From Candidatus Zhuqueibacterota bacterium (lineage in GTDB: Bacteria; Zhuqueibacterota; Zhuqueibacteria; Residuimicrobiales; Oceaniaggregativiventaceae): a stretch of 57,673 nt of DNA. Below the pieces are notes generated by a model. The model had not been told where the DNA came from and did not search any database. It saw only the letters and a list, made by a program, of their open reading frames with translations. Below, piece after piece: positions 26,444 through 35,335 of this stretch. The stretch spans positions 1 to 57,673 of the forward strand of contig WJME01000042.1 in the NCBI GenBank assembly GCA_014728115.1. The letters run 5' to 3'. Made by a program: the position numbers and the translations under genes. Position 1 is the first letter of the stretch, and the number at the start of each line of letters is the position of its first letter.

Positions 26444-29400
26444 ATGAATCCATTAAAATACATTTTCCGGAATTTAGTCTATTATCGCAGGACTCATCTG
26501 GGAATCGTCCTGGGGGCAACATTGAGTACCGCGGTTCTTGTGGGAGCCCTGGTGGTCGGCGATTCAGTGCGTGGCAGTTTGCATCGGCTCGTGGATTTCA
26601 GACTGGGCTCCGCACACCATGCCCTGATCACCGGCGACAGAATGGTCAGTGCTGAGTTGAGTCAACGATTTACAGAACCTCCTGTACCTGTTTTACAAAC
26701 AAAGGGACTGGCCATAGCCCGGGGTGGTGAGACTCGAGTCAATCGATTGCGAATCTATGGGATCGATGAACGCTTTGATCGCATTTTCAACACCGACAGT
26801 CTTTATGCAGCGCTTTCTCAAAATCAGATGATCATTAACAATCATCTGGCCAATCGGTTGAATGTCGATGTCGGCGATCAGCTGCTTATCCGGCTTGAAA
26901 ATCTCGATTATCTTCCCAAAGATGCTCCTTTAGCCACGGTCGATGACCGTTCCCGGGCCATAAGAATGAGTATTATGGCAGTTATCGATGATACCCAGGG
27001 GGGACGTTTCAACCTCAATCCCGATCAGGTCGCTCCCATGAATGTTTTTATGCGCGTTGAGCGCCTGAATCAAGAGATGGATCTGGAGAATCAGGCCAAT
27101 ATTTTTTTATTTCCTTCGCATGAAACAGATACAGACCTCTTAAAACAAGAACTCGACAACGTGTGGACCCCCTCGGATATCGGTCTAGAACTATCCGAGT
27201 TACCCGGTCAAAATAGTGTTGAACTCTCGAGTCAGCGAATCTTTATCGATCCGGAGGTCGAACGGGTGGCCTCGCAACTCTCCGGCGCCAGGCCCCTTTT
27301 GACCTATTTTGTGAACTCACTGTCTGCTAATGGCCGTTCAACCCCTTATAGCTTTGTGACGGCCATGCCATCTTTTGACAATACCGTTACATGGGATGCG
27401 GACGAGATTCTGATCAATACCTGGCTTGCCGAGGATCTCGGCGCTGCGGCAGGGGATTCACTGCAGCTCACTTTTTATGTCATGGGTCCCATGCGCACTC
27501 TGATCGAAAAAAGCCGTACCTTTGCCATCAAACGAATTATCCCCATGAATTCCGGCCTGCTGGACCGAGAGTTGTTACCGGATTTCCCGGGTCTTGCGGA
27601 TGAAGAAAATTGCCGGGACTGGGAGCCCGGTATTCCGGTCGATCTGGATCGGATCCGGGAAAAGGATGAAATCTATTGGGATGAATATCGGGGAACGCCC
27701 AAAGCGTTGATCAGACTCGATACCGGACGAGACATGTGGGCAAACCGTTTCGGAGAATTAACTGCCATTCGCTTTAATGAATCTTTGGAAAATATTTCTC
27801 AGCATCTGAAAGCCAATCTAACCCCCGGTATGCTCGGATTGCAGCTTTTGAATGTGCGTCAACAGGGTGAGCAAGCCAGTTCGCAATCTGTGGATTTTGC
27901 AGGCTTGTTTTTGGGATTGTCGTTTTTTATCATTATTGCTGCCCTGTTATTAACCACCCTATTGTTTGTGCTCAATGTCGAACAACGACAGCAGGAAACC
28001 GGACTCTTGCTTGCCGTCGGCTTTACTCAAAAACACATACAGCGAATGCTGTTGAGCGAAGGTGCGGTACTCGCTCTCCTGGGAACCCTTTTGGGTGTGC
28101 TGGGAGGAATTATCTATAATCAACTGGTTCTCATGGCACTCAAAAGCATCTGGCGGGGAGCCGTGGGAACGTCTGCATTGACACTGGTCGTCGAGAGCGG
28201 CACCCTCGTTTTGGGAGCTGGGATCGGTTTTGGTGTGGCGCTGTTATCTATGCTGATTGCCCTGCGCAAACAAGCCACAAGACCCGTAACTGAACTCCAG
28301 CGAGGGACTTTGGCTGTGATCCCTCGCAGCCACAAATGGCAAAATGTGTCATTTGCTGTGGCTTTCGTATTGCTTTTCATTGCCGTCGCCATTTTGATTT
28401 TGACCTCGGCCGGACAAACAAAACAGGCAGCAGGGGCATTTTTTGCAGGAGGCACGTTGCTGCTTGTCGCCGGAATTGTTTTTATATATGGCATGCTGTT
28501 GCGTTCTCTCCGCCATCATCCGGGGCGATTGTCTCTGAATCGTCTTTCCTGGCTGAGTGCTGCACGCAAGCGAGGCCGCACGTTGGCTTTGGTAGCCTTG
28601 CTCGCCAGTGCGCTGTTTATCGTGTTTACGGTCGGGGCAAACCGTCAGAGTATGTCTGCAGATGAACAGGAGCGACATTCCGGTACGGGAGGGTTTGCCC
28701 TGTTTGCAGAAACCAGTCTGCCTATTCTCTATGATCTTGATTCGCAAGAGGGAAGAGAGGTTTATTCCCTGGATACCCTCGACTCGGTGGATTTTGTGCA
28801 GCTGAAATTGCGACCCGGTACTGATGCCAGTTGTCTAAATCTGCATCGCGTCAATACACCTCATCTCTTAGGTGTTGATCCTTTAGAGTTGCACGAGAGA
28901 CGAGCATTTACGTTCACCTCCTTGACAAATGCGACCGATCCCGATAAACCCTGGCTTTCATTACAAGAGGAATTGGCGCCTGATGTTATTCCCGGGATTG
29001 CCGATGAGACAGTCATTGTTTGGGGATTGGGCAAAAGTGTAGGAGATTCCGTTCAATATCTCGATGAACAGGGTAACGAGTTTTATGTCAAACTCGTCGC
29101 CGGTCTGGCCCCCAGTATCATGCAAGGACATGTCATGATCTCGCGTCAGCATTTTATGCAAAGATATCCTTCGATGAGTGGGTCTCATATCATGCTCATC
29201 GACGCCCCTTTTGACAAGCTTGATTCCGTTCAAAATCATCTTGCCTGGGCTTTGCAGGATGAAGGGGCACAGATCTCCCGGTCGAGTGTACGACTGGCCG
29301 GTTTTAATCAGGTCACGAATACGTATCTCTCTATCTTTTTATTGCTTGGAGGGCTGGGAATGATGCTGGGCGTCGCAGGCATTGCCATTGTGGTTTTTAG

Positions 29401-29701
29401 AAACGTCATGGAACGACGGGAGGAATTGGCAGTGATGCGGGCCCTGGGCTGGACATCTGAGAGGCTCGATAAACTGGTTATTCATGAACATGTTTGGCTC
29501 TTGTCCTTGGGGCTTTTTCTGGGAGCTGGCAGTGCGCTCGTGGCTGTGTTACCGGCTCTTTTGACGCCTGGCACTTCCATACCTGTTCTGACCATTGGTG
29601 TCATATTTGCTGTAATCTTTTTGAGCGGTTGGATCTGGACCCGAATTTCGACAAAGCTGGCCATGAGGTCAGAGATTCTGACGGTTTTACAGAAAAGATA
29701 G
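26444..29701 (+). CDS. Large FtsX-type ABC permease
   Basis: A 1085-residue permease with two FtsX/MacB-PCD units. An N-terminal helix (HLGIVLGATLSTAVLVGALVVG) is followed by a long extracytoplasmic domain (about 40-480). Next come three helices (GLFLGLSFFIIIAALLLTT, LALLGTLLGVLGGIIYN, TLVLGAGIGFGVALLSM), a further pair near 655-715, a second extracytoplasmic domain, and three final helices (IFLLLGGLGMMLGVAGIAIV, WLLSLGLFLGAGSALVAV, IPVLTIGVIFAVIFLSGW). This layout is the large variant of lipoprotein-releasing or efflux permeases found in FCB and planctomycete genomes. In-frame upstream ATGs at 26369 and 26387 overlap the ATPase gene; ATG 26444 gives a standard short cytoplasmic N-terminus, though its ribosome site is weak. 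Confidence 0.88.
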   Translation: MNPLKYIFRNLVYYRRTHLGIVLGATLSTAVLVGALVVGDSVRGSLHRLVDFRLGSAHHALITGDRMVSAELSQRFTEPPVPVLQTKGLAIARGGETRVNRLRIYGIDERFDRIFNTDSLYAALSQNQMIINNHLANRLNVDVGDQLLIRLENLDYLPKDAPLATVDDRSRAIRMSIMAVIDDTQGGRFNLNPDQVAPMNVFMRVERLNQEMDLENQANIFLFPSHETDTDLLKQELDNVWTPSDIGLELSELPGQNSVELSSQRIFIDPEVERVASQLSGARPLLTYFVNSLSANGRSTPYSFVTAMPSFDNTVTWDADEILINTWLAEDLGAAAGDSLQLTFYVMGPMRTLIEKSRTFAIKRIIPMNSGLLDRELLPDFPGLADEENCRDWEPGIPVDLDRIREKDEIYWDEYRGTPKALIRLDTGRDMWANRFGELTAIRFNESLENISQHLKANLTPGMLGLQLLNVRQQGEQASSQSVDFAGLFLGLSFFIIIAALLLTTLLFVLNVEQRQQETGLLLAVGFTQKHIQRMLLSEGAVLALLGTLLGVLGGIIYNQLVLMALKSIWRGAVGTSALTLVVESGTLVLGAGIGFGVALLSMLIALRKQATRPVTELQRGTLAVIPRSHKWQNVSFAVAFVLLFIAVAILILTSAGQTKQAAGAFFAGGTLLLVAGIVFIYGMLLRSLRHHPGRLSLNRLSWLSAARKRGRTLALVALLASALFIVFTVGANRQSMSADEQERHSGTGGFALFAETSLPILYDLDSQEGREVYSLDTLDSVDFVQLKLRPGTDASCLNLHRVNTPHLLGVDPLELHERRAFTFTSLTNATDPDKPWLSLQEELAPDVIPGIADETVIVWGLGKSVGDSVQYLDEQGNEFYVKLVAGLAPSIMQGHVMISRQHFMQRYPSMSGSHIMLIDAPFDKLDSVQNHLAWALQDEGAQISRSSVRLAGFNQVTNTYLSIFLLLGGLGMMLGVAGIAIVVFRNVMERREELAVMRALGWTSERLDKLVIHEHVWLLSLGLFLGAGSALVAVLPALLTPGTSIPVLTIGVIFAVIFLSGWIWTRISTKLAMRSEILTVLQKR

Positions 29702-29900
29702 ATGCGGTTTTTACAGTTTGGCAGACTCTTGCTTGACTCTGATCGTCAGTTTTATTATTTTACTAAACCGGTTCAAATTCAACCGGGCTTGGTGAAAGTG
29801 GAATCACAGAAACACTTTATAATTATAGTCCTGGCAATCCTGCATCATCACAAGGATATGTTTGAGGACTTGATTGGTCATAAAAAGAGAGGAAAGAATC

Positions 29901-31217
29901 GTGAAAAGCCGAAGAACATTCATGAAACAATCAGCAGCTGGCATTGCCGGTGCTGCCTTGATGTCATCCGTTCCTTCCAGCGTACTCGGCGCAAATGACC
30001 GGATTCGTGTCGTGGTCATGGGCACCAATAGCCGGGGTATGGCACTGGCTTCAGAATTTGCAACACTGAAAAATTCAGAGGTTGCTTATATCGCCGATGT
30101 CGACTCCCGTGTGGTGGAAAGCAGTGTGGCTAAAGTCAATGAAATGCAGGGCAAAAAACCAAAGGGCATCGTTGATTTTCGCCAGGCCCTGGAAGACAAA
30201 GATGTGGATGCCCTGGTGATCGCCGCACCGGACCATTGGCATGCTCCAGCAACACTTATGGGCCTCAAAGCTGGCAAGCATGTCTATGTCGAAAAACCCT
30301 GCGGTCATAACCCCCGCGAAGGCGAACTGTTGATCGCTGCCCAGAAAAAGTACAATAAAGTCGTGCAAATGGGAAATCAGCAACGTTCATCGATCCAGTC
30401 TCAACAAGCGTATCGTGATCTCAAGGATGGCCTGATCGGCGAACCCTATATGGGCAAAGCATTTTATGCTAACAACCGCGGGCCCATCGGACATGGCAAA
30501 GTCGTGCCTGTGCCCGAGTGGCTGGATTATGAGTTATGGCAAGGTCCTGCGCCTCGTGTCCCTTACCGCGATAATGTGGTGCATTATAACTGGCACTGGT
30601 TCTGGCGCTGGGGTACCGCAGAAACATGTAATAATGCCACCCATGAAGTCGATGTATGCCGCTGGTTTCTGGATCTCGATTACCCGACCAAGGTATCCTC
30701 TACCGGTGGACGCTATGCCTATGATGATGACTGGGAATTTCCCGATACCCAGGTGGTCGGGTTCGAATTTGGTGACAAGAAATCGATCGTATGGGAAGGC
30801 CGCAGCTGTAATCCGAGACCTGTCGAAGGAAAAGGACGCGGTGCTGCGATCTATGCCACCAAAGGTACCCTGATTATCGACCGCAATGGACATACATTTT
30901 ATGATGAAAAGAACAATGTCCTGAAACAGATGGAATCCGGTGATGAAAACGCCACACTCGATACCACCGGTGCAGGCGGCTCTCTGAACGGTTTGCATAT
31001 CGGTAATTTTTTAGATGCGATTCGAACCGGTGCAAAACAAAACTCACCTATCGATGAAGGCCACAAGAGTGTTTTGTTGTGCCATTTGGCCAATATCGCT
31101 CAGGAACTCGGCCGTTCTCTGGCCATCGATCCGATGAATGGTCGCATTGTCGATGATAGCCAAGCCATGAAAATGTGGAGCCGGGAATATGAACCTGGCT
31201 GGGAAATGGTTGTTTGA
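29901..31217 (+). CDS. Tat-exported Gfo/Idh/MocA-family oxidoreductase
   Basis: A 438-residue protein starting with GTG 29901, five bases after AGAGGAAAG. SRRTFMKQSAAGIAGAALMSS is a twin-arginine signal, so the enzyme should be exported folded, with its nicotinamide cofactor. The Rossmann part has RIRVVVMGTNSRG and VAYIADVDSR; the catalytic EKP motif is present as VYVEKPCGHNP, and NATHEVDVCRWFLDLDYP gives the C-terminal substrate and cofactor side with His-Asp. The family oxidises or reduces sugars and cyclitols, or cleaves glycosides by redox steps when cofactor stays bound. The in-frame TTG at 29874 would put extra charged residues before the signal. A terminator follows at 31228. Confidence 0.92.
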   Translation: MKSRRTFMKQSAAGIAGAALMSSVPSSVLGANDRIRVVVMGTNSRGMALASEFATLKNSEVAYIADVDSRVVESSVAKVNEMQGKKPKGIVDFRQALEDKDVDALVIAAPDHWHAPATLMGLKAGKHVYVEKPCGHNPREGELLIAAQKKYNKVVQMGNQQRSSIQSQQAYRDLKDGLIGEPYMGKAFYANNRGPIGHGKVVPVPEWLDYELWQGPAPRVPYRDNVVHYNWHWFWRWGTAETCNNATHEVDVCRWFLDLDYPTKVSSTGGRYAYDDDWEFPDTQVVGFEFGDKKSIVWEGRSCNPRPVEGKGRGAAIYATKGTLIIDRNGHTFYDEKNNVLKQMESGDENATLDTTGAGGSLNGLHIGNFLDAIRTGAKQNSPIDEGHKSVLLCHLANIAQELGRSLAIDPMNGRIVDDSQAMKMWSREYEPGWEMVV

Positions 31218-31227
31218 TCGATAACCT

Positions 31228-31266
31228 AAAGGGCTGATGTCGATATTCATCGGCCCTTTTTTTTTG
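31228..31266 (+). terminator. Intrinsic terminator after the Gfo/Idh/MocA gene
   Basis: GGGCTGATG (31231-31239) pairs with CATCGGCCC (31248-31256) through an eight-base loop with one G-T pair, followed by nine Ts. It ends the plus-strand transcription unit that includes the oxidoreductase. Confidence 0.85.
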
Positions 31267-31279
31267 CTTTTGTTCGCTG

Positions 31280-31366
31280 TTATTTAAACAAAGCGATTCG
31301 TTGTGCCTGAAATGAATCATCCATAATCATCTGAACCAGGTACACACCGCCTAGTACCCCCTCCCT
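31280..31366 (-). pseudogene. Remnant of a type IX secretion C-terminal tail
   Basis: The minus strand reads a short tail ending GVYLVQMIMDD and QAQRIALFK followed by TAA at 31280-31282. This is the typical end of a type IX-sorted protein (SGVY-x(5)-x-(K/R)-x-x-LLK pattern). The frame meets a stop after about 28 codons upstream and no start or earlier domain remains, so only the very end of a lost gene is left, squeezed between the terminator at 31228 and the cold-shock leader. I see no flanking repeat that would explain the loss. Confidence 0.5.
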
Positions 31367-31509
31367 ATATTATTCTATTGCAAACTATCTTTTGCAAGAA
31401 TTAAATTTTCATCACAGGCACTTTTTTGTTGCTTTTTAAAAAACCATTATTTAACTTGTACTGTCAATTTAAGGTACACTGTCTTTCACCCCTCTGTACA
31501 GGTGATGAC

Positions 31510-31576
31510 GCATTAATTGATAATGCAGCATAACCAAAAAAGGCCGAATCGGACAAACATCCGGACAGACCTTTTT
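31510..31576 (+). promoter_or_regulatory. Structured leader of the cold-shock gene
   Basis: Two potential hairpins precede the cold-shock gene. GCATTA-ATTGA-TAATGC at 31510-31526 is a perfect six-base stem. A longer imperfect one at 31536-31576 starts AAAAAGGCC and ends GGACAGACCTTTTT, whose T-run makes it look terminator-like. Long structured leaders are known to regulate cspA-type genes by temperature, and an attenuator would also fit. The 420-base gap 31218-31637 holds otherwise only the terminator at 31228 and the tail remnant at 31280. Confidence 0.35.
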
Positions 31577-31637
31577 CTCGGGGCCGGTTGAGAACAGAGT
31601 TGTACGTAACACAATTATTTATTAAAGAGGTTTAAGC

Positions 31638-31838
31638 ATGGAAACAGGAACTGTAAAGTGGTTCAACAGCTCCAAGGGTTATGGTTTCATCACAAGAGAA
31701 GAAGGTGAAGACGTATTTGTGCATTACAAAGCGATCCAGGGCGATGGATACCGCTCCTTAGACGAAGGTGATCGTGTCCAGTTTGATGTGGAACGCGGCC
31801 CCAAAGGATTGCAAGCGGCAAATGTAACCAAAGTTTGA
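31638..31838 (+). CDS. CspA-family cold-shock protein
   Basis: A 66-residue single OB-fold protein that binds single-stranded RNA and DNA and melts RNA secondary structure. Both nucleic-acid motifs are present: [15 protein letters not shown] (RNP1 region) and DVFVHYKAI (RNP2 region). Length is typical. AAAGAGG stands seven bases before the ATG. It is a monocistronic gene, with a structured leader upstream and a strong terminator right after the stop. Several Csp copies are usual in bacteria, so this need not be the cold-induced one. Confidence 0.96.
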   Translation: METGTVKWFNSSKGYGFITREEGEDVFVHYKAIQGDGYRSLDEGDRVQFDVERGPKGLQAANVTKV

Positions 31839-31858
31839 AAATTTCGTTGAAAATCAAG

Positions 31859-31891
31859 CCCCGGTCATCTGTTGATCGGGGTTTTTTTTTG
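31859..31891 (+). terminator. Intrinsic terminator after the cold-shock gene
   Basis: CCCGGTCA (31860-31867) pairs with TGATCGGG with one G-T pair, five-base loop, followed by ten Ts after a G. It lies 21 bases after the stop codon. Confidence 0.85.
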
Positions 31892-32116
31892 CCCAGAATA
31901 TCATATCAAGGTACTGGCCTGGATGTTCCACGAATAACAAAAAGGATATTGGGCCAAAATGTAAGTCATTCATATTCTTAATGCGTTGTTTCTATGTGGT
32001 TAAGGTAAACTTGACGTTTGAGATAAAATTCTGATTTATGGAAAATTAAATTTTTTATTCCTGAATCTATGAATCATACAGGCTGGGATGTCAGCTAAAA
32101 TTGAAAGAGTTTAGAA

Positions 32117-32710
32117 ATGCAAAAGTTTCTTATTGTTCTTTTGTTCATGCCGTTTGCCCTGTTCGCACAGGACGATGCCCGCGATGAGTGGCAAAAGCCT
32201 GATGCGATCATGGATTCCCTGGGGATCCGGAGCGGGATGTATATTGGCGAAGCCGGGGCCGGAAGCGGCTATTTTACCTTTTTTCTGGCCGAAAGGGTAG
32301 GGGAGACAGGACGCGTCTATGCCAATGACATCGATGAACAGGGCCTGGATATCATTTCATCCCGTGCCCAAAAAGAAGGATTTGATAACATTATTACGAT
32401 ACCGGGTGAGGTCGAGGATCCTCTGTTCCCGGATAGCACGCTGGATATGGTGGTCATGATGAAGGCGTTTCACGATTTTACAGAACCTGTAAAATGGATG
32501 GACAATGTCATCGCGGATCTCAAACCCGGTGCTAAACTGGCCATCATCGATCCTGTGCCAGAAAAGGTGGATTTTTGGAAATCTCATTTTATGAGTAAAG
32601 AGGAGGTACTGGAAATCATGTCCGGGACAGGATTTGAGCTGGTGCATATTTTCACGTTCTTACCTCGTGATAATATTTACCTATACCAGCTCAAATCCTC
32701 GCCTGATTGA
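32117..32710 (+). CDS. Exported class I SAM-methyltransferase-like protein
   Basis: A 197-residue protein with a clear signal peptide (FLIVLLFMPFALFAQ, cut near residue 17) in front of a Rossmann methyltransferase domain. Motif I is GEAGAGSGYFTFFLA (E/D-x-GxGxG), the acidic loop DIDEQGLD follows strand 2, and LDMVVMMKAFHDF gives motif IV. The family normally uses S-adenosylmethionine, which is not known to be abundant outside the cytoplasm, so the export signal is puzzling. Similar signal-bearing homologues occur in several FCB and proteobacterial genomes and have no assigned substrate. It is convergent with the large type IX gene, with no clear terminator between them. Confidence 0.8.
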   Translation: MQKFLIVLLFMPFALFAQDDARDEWQKPDAIMDSLGIRSGMYIGEAGAGSGYFTFFLAERVGETGRVYANDIDEQGLDIISSRAQKEGFDNIITIPGEVEDPLFPDSTLDMVVMMKAFHDFTEPVKWMDNVIADLKPGAKLAIIDPVPEKVDFWKSHFMSKEEVLEIMSGTGFELVHIFTFLPRDNIYLYQLKSSPD

Positions 32711-32758
32711 AAGTCCCTTATTATATCAGGATGACTGACCCTCTGTACCGAACCCCTG

Positions 32759-35227
32759 TTAACGTATTAACATCATCTTTCGGCTTTTTGTCTCTCCATC
32801 GCTCCGCAGGGTATAGAGATATATACCAGAAGCAGACATTGATCCTTTATCATCTCGTCCATCCCATAAGACGCTGTGATTGCCCTTTGAACAATGTTCT
32901 GCGAGCAACTGTCGTACCCGTTCGCCTTTTAGATTGTAGACAGTCAGAGTGGTGTATCCGTTTTGGGCCAGGTTAAAACGGATTTTGGTCTCCGGATTGA
33001 ACGGATTGGGATAGTTTTGTTTTAATCCAAAAGAAAGGGGTTGGCCGGCATGTAGCTCAGAGTCAACGCCTGTAAAGTCACTCGCAAAGATCAGAGTTGA
33101 AAAGGTTGCCGGGTTGTAAAATGTGGCATCCAGACCGCAAACAGCAAGGTACCCTGTATTCAAAAAATATTCCGTACCCGGGTCGTCGAGAAGAATGGAA
33201 AAACCGATTTCATCTCCCGGATTCCACTGCATATGGCTCGAGCGTTTATCAATAGCTATTTCTACCTGCACCATTCCATGCTCGTCAGTCATCACCGCTT
33301 CTACCCCCGGTTCATTTTTGGGCGGAGCAGAACTGAGATGATCGGGATATTTACCCCACATCTGGACAAACTGTGGCCTTGTACCCGGCCTGAGAATGAT
33401 ATTCCCTTCATTCCCTGTATTATCCGCCGGCCATTTGCCATTATTATCATGATCGAAGCAAATCGCGAGATAATTACCCGGATCGAGGTTGGTGTCATTT
33501 GAATCGCGGATGGCGATATACAATGTGTTTTTGTCGTTCTTTATGTATACCGCTGCCATATGGGGTAAATATGAAACGATTTGTCCCTTTTGAAATGTGT
33601 TTGCGTCCTGCCATTCCTCCCGTCTGATATCCCCATCGATGACAGGTAGGGTTTGTGCCGGGGCTGATTCTTCTCTTTTACCAGAGGCCAATCGGGCACT
33701 GACAACGGCACTCAGAGTATCGCTGCTCGCTATAAAGGATTCTTTGGTGATGTAATAGAAATAATTCTTGTCTTCTTCAACCTCTGTGTCAACCCAGTCC
33801 CGCAGTTGCATGCCCAAAGGTCCCCGTTTTTCCAGGTCAATATCTGCGACCTGCGTATATGGCCCATCTCTTCGTTCGCTCTTAAAGATCTGATACTTTG
33901 ATACTCCCTCTGTTCGATAAGGGGGGTCCCAATTTAGAACAATCTTGTCCCGGTGCATCATCTGATACATCAAACGGAGTGGAGATTTTGGGGCATGATA
34001 TCTCGCATAGATATCAGAATGCCCATTGCGTTTGTCCTGCCAGACTGTCCATTTTGTATCGATCCATCCACAATAGGCGGCTGCAGGTTCGAGTTGATCT
34101 TTCTGGGTATCCTTGTTTACCCGTATTGGAACACCCTCTTTGACGCCGTTGACCAGTTTTTGATAATAGATATCCATGGGTTCAGGCAAGGTGCTGGCTA
34201 CATTTTCCACATCCGTAGACCATGTAACCACGTGGGTCTCTGATGGGATCTGTTCCGAATTCATATATCTCAATCCGGCATGCAAATAAGTAATATTAGG
34301 CTTGTTGTTCACATATGTGGTTGTAAAATCGCTCAGTTGTTGAATTTCTTTAAACTCGTTACTCGAGGATTCATAATAACGCGAATAGATATGCCAGGGA
34401 AATCCGGACGATGATGTGCAATATTGCCAGCAAACGAGAAAATCTCCACTATTGACCATAGAGATATCGGGTTGCTGGGCGTGGTTTTTTTGTATTGTCC
34501 GTACCGAAACTTGCTGAACAGCCATGGTCGGTTCGGCCTCGGCGTCAAACGCCTGAGCAATAACCTTCTTGTATGCCCCGGAAGATTGATCACAGGCTGC
34601 AACCGCAAATTGTCCCATAGCATTCATACTCACTTGAGGAGCGCTCAGTGCACCATCGATTAATACACCTTGACTTTTTGGAATTCCATCAACATTTCGC
34701 AAGGAATGATACACTTTGGTTTTGCCGGCCGAATCCTTGCCGATCAACACGATCACAAATTTGCCCTCGATGTTCATATCCACATCTGGTGAATAATGAC
34801 GGGTTGGAGCCCATTTGAGAGTGAGGTTGACCGGGTTTTCCAATGGCTCACCATTGGCTGCAAATCTTCGATAATACACATCCGTAGCGTTTTCATCCTC
34901 GTCATTCTGCCAGACAATGATAAAACGCCCGTGTCCATCTATGGCCAAACTCGGAGTGTACTGCTCTTTATTTGGATCCTCAACGACCGGTTGGTTGCTT
35001 AATAATTCTATTCCATTGCGACCCAAAATCTGAAAAAATACTCTGTTTTTCTCATCACGCTCATCCTGCCAGCACATGACTGTTTGCCCGCTCAAACTCA
35101 TGGCCACACATGGGGATGTCTGATCGGCTGTGCCGGTATCGTCGTTGATTTTAATGTCGCTTGCATAAAGCCCTCCCCATAACAGGGAAACCATCATGCA
35201 AACCGTCCATGCTTTTGTACGAATCAT
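32759..35227 (-). CDS. Type IX-sorted secreted protein with propeller-like, FN3 and CBM9-like domains
   Basis: An 822-residue secreted protein. A signal peptide (WTVCMMVSLLWGGLYAS) comes first. About 25-420 is a repeated beta structure with blades such as MSLSGQTVMCWQDERD and SLAIDGHGRFIIVWQNDED, each ending W-Q-D/N. About 430-540 resembles a fibronectin type III domain (IVLNWDPPYRTEGVSKYQIF). About 550-710 resembles a CBM9-like carbohydrate-binding domain (PVIDGDIRREEWQDA, YIAIRDSNDTN). The end is a type IX sorting tail (QNYPNPFNPETKIRF, GIYLYTL, KMMLIR). AGGAGAG before ATG 35227 decides the start over ATG 35278. It should be exported through the outer membrane and stay at the surface or be released. 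Substrate unknown. Confidence 0.82.
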   Translation of the reverse strand: MIRTKAWTVCMMVSLLWGGLYASDIKINDDTGTADQTSPCVAMSLSGQTVMCWQDERDEKNRVFFQILGRNGIELLSNQPVVEDPNKEQYTPSLAIDGHGRFIIVWQNDEDENATDVYYRRFAANGEPLENPVNLTLKWAPTRHYSPDVDMNIEGKFVIVLIGKDSAGKTKVYHSLRNVDGIPKSQGVLIDGALSAPQVSMNAMGQFAVAACDQSSGAYKKVIAQAFDAEAEPTMAVQQVSVRTIQKNHAQQPDISMVNSGDFLVCWQYCTSSSGFPWHIYSRYYESSSNEFKEIQQLSDFTTTYVNNKPNITYLHAGLRYMNSEQIPSETHVVTWSTDVENVASTLPEPMDIYYQKLVNGVKEGVPIRVNKDTQKDQLEPAAAYCGWIDTKWTVWQDKRNGHSDIYARYHAPKSPLRLMYQMMHRDKIVLNWDPPYRTEGVSKYQIFKSERRDGPYTQVADIDLEKRGPLGMQLRDWVDTEVEEDKNYFYYITKESFIASSDTLSAVVSARLASGKREESAPAQTLPVIDGDIRREEWQDANTFQKGQIVSYLPHMAAVYIKNDKNTLYIAIRDSNDTNLDPGNYLAICFDHDNNGKWPADNTGNEGNIILRPGTRPQFVQMWGKYPDHLSSAPPKNEPGVEAVMTDEHGMVQVEIAIDKRSSHMQWNPGDEIGFSILLDDPGTEYFLNTGYLAVCGLDATFYNPATFSTLIFASDFTGVDSELHAGQPLSFGLKQNYPNPFNPETKIRFNLAQNGYTTLTVYNLKGERVRQLLAEHCSKGNHSVLWDGRDDKGSMSASGIYLYTLRSDGETKSRKMMLIR

Positions 35228-35335
35228 AAGCTCTCCTGGTGTGTTAATCCATAGAATACAATCAGAGTGTTTGATCATATATTCGCCTTTGAGGAGGAAA
35301 TATTGAAAAATTTTTTCTGAATCAGGATTAGAACT

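Noticed and set aside
29702..29998. Short plus-strand frame directly after the FtsX permease gene
   Set aside because: It overlaps the start of the Gfo/Idh/MocA gene by about 100 bases in another frame, has no ribosome site and no recognisable composition.
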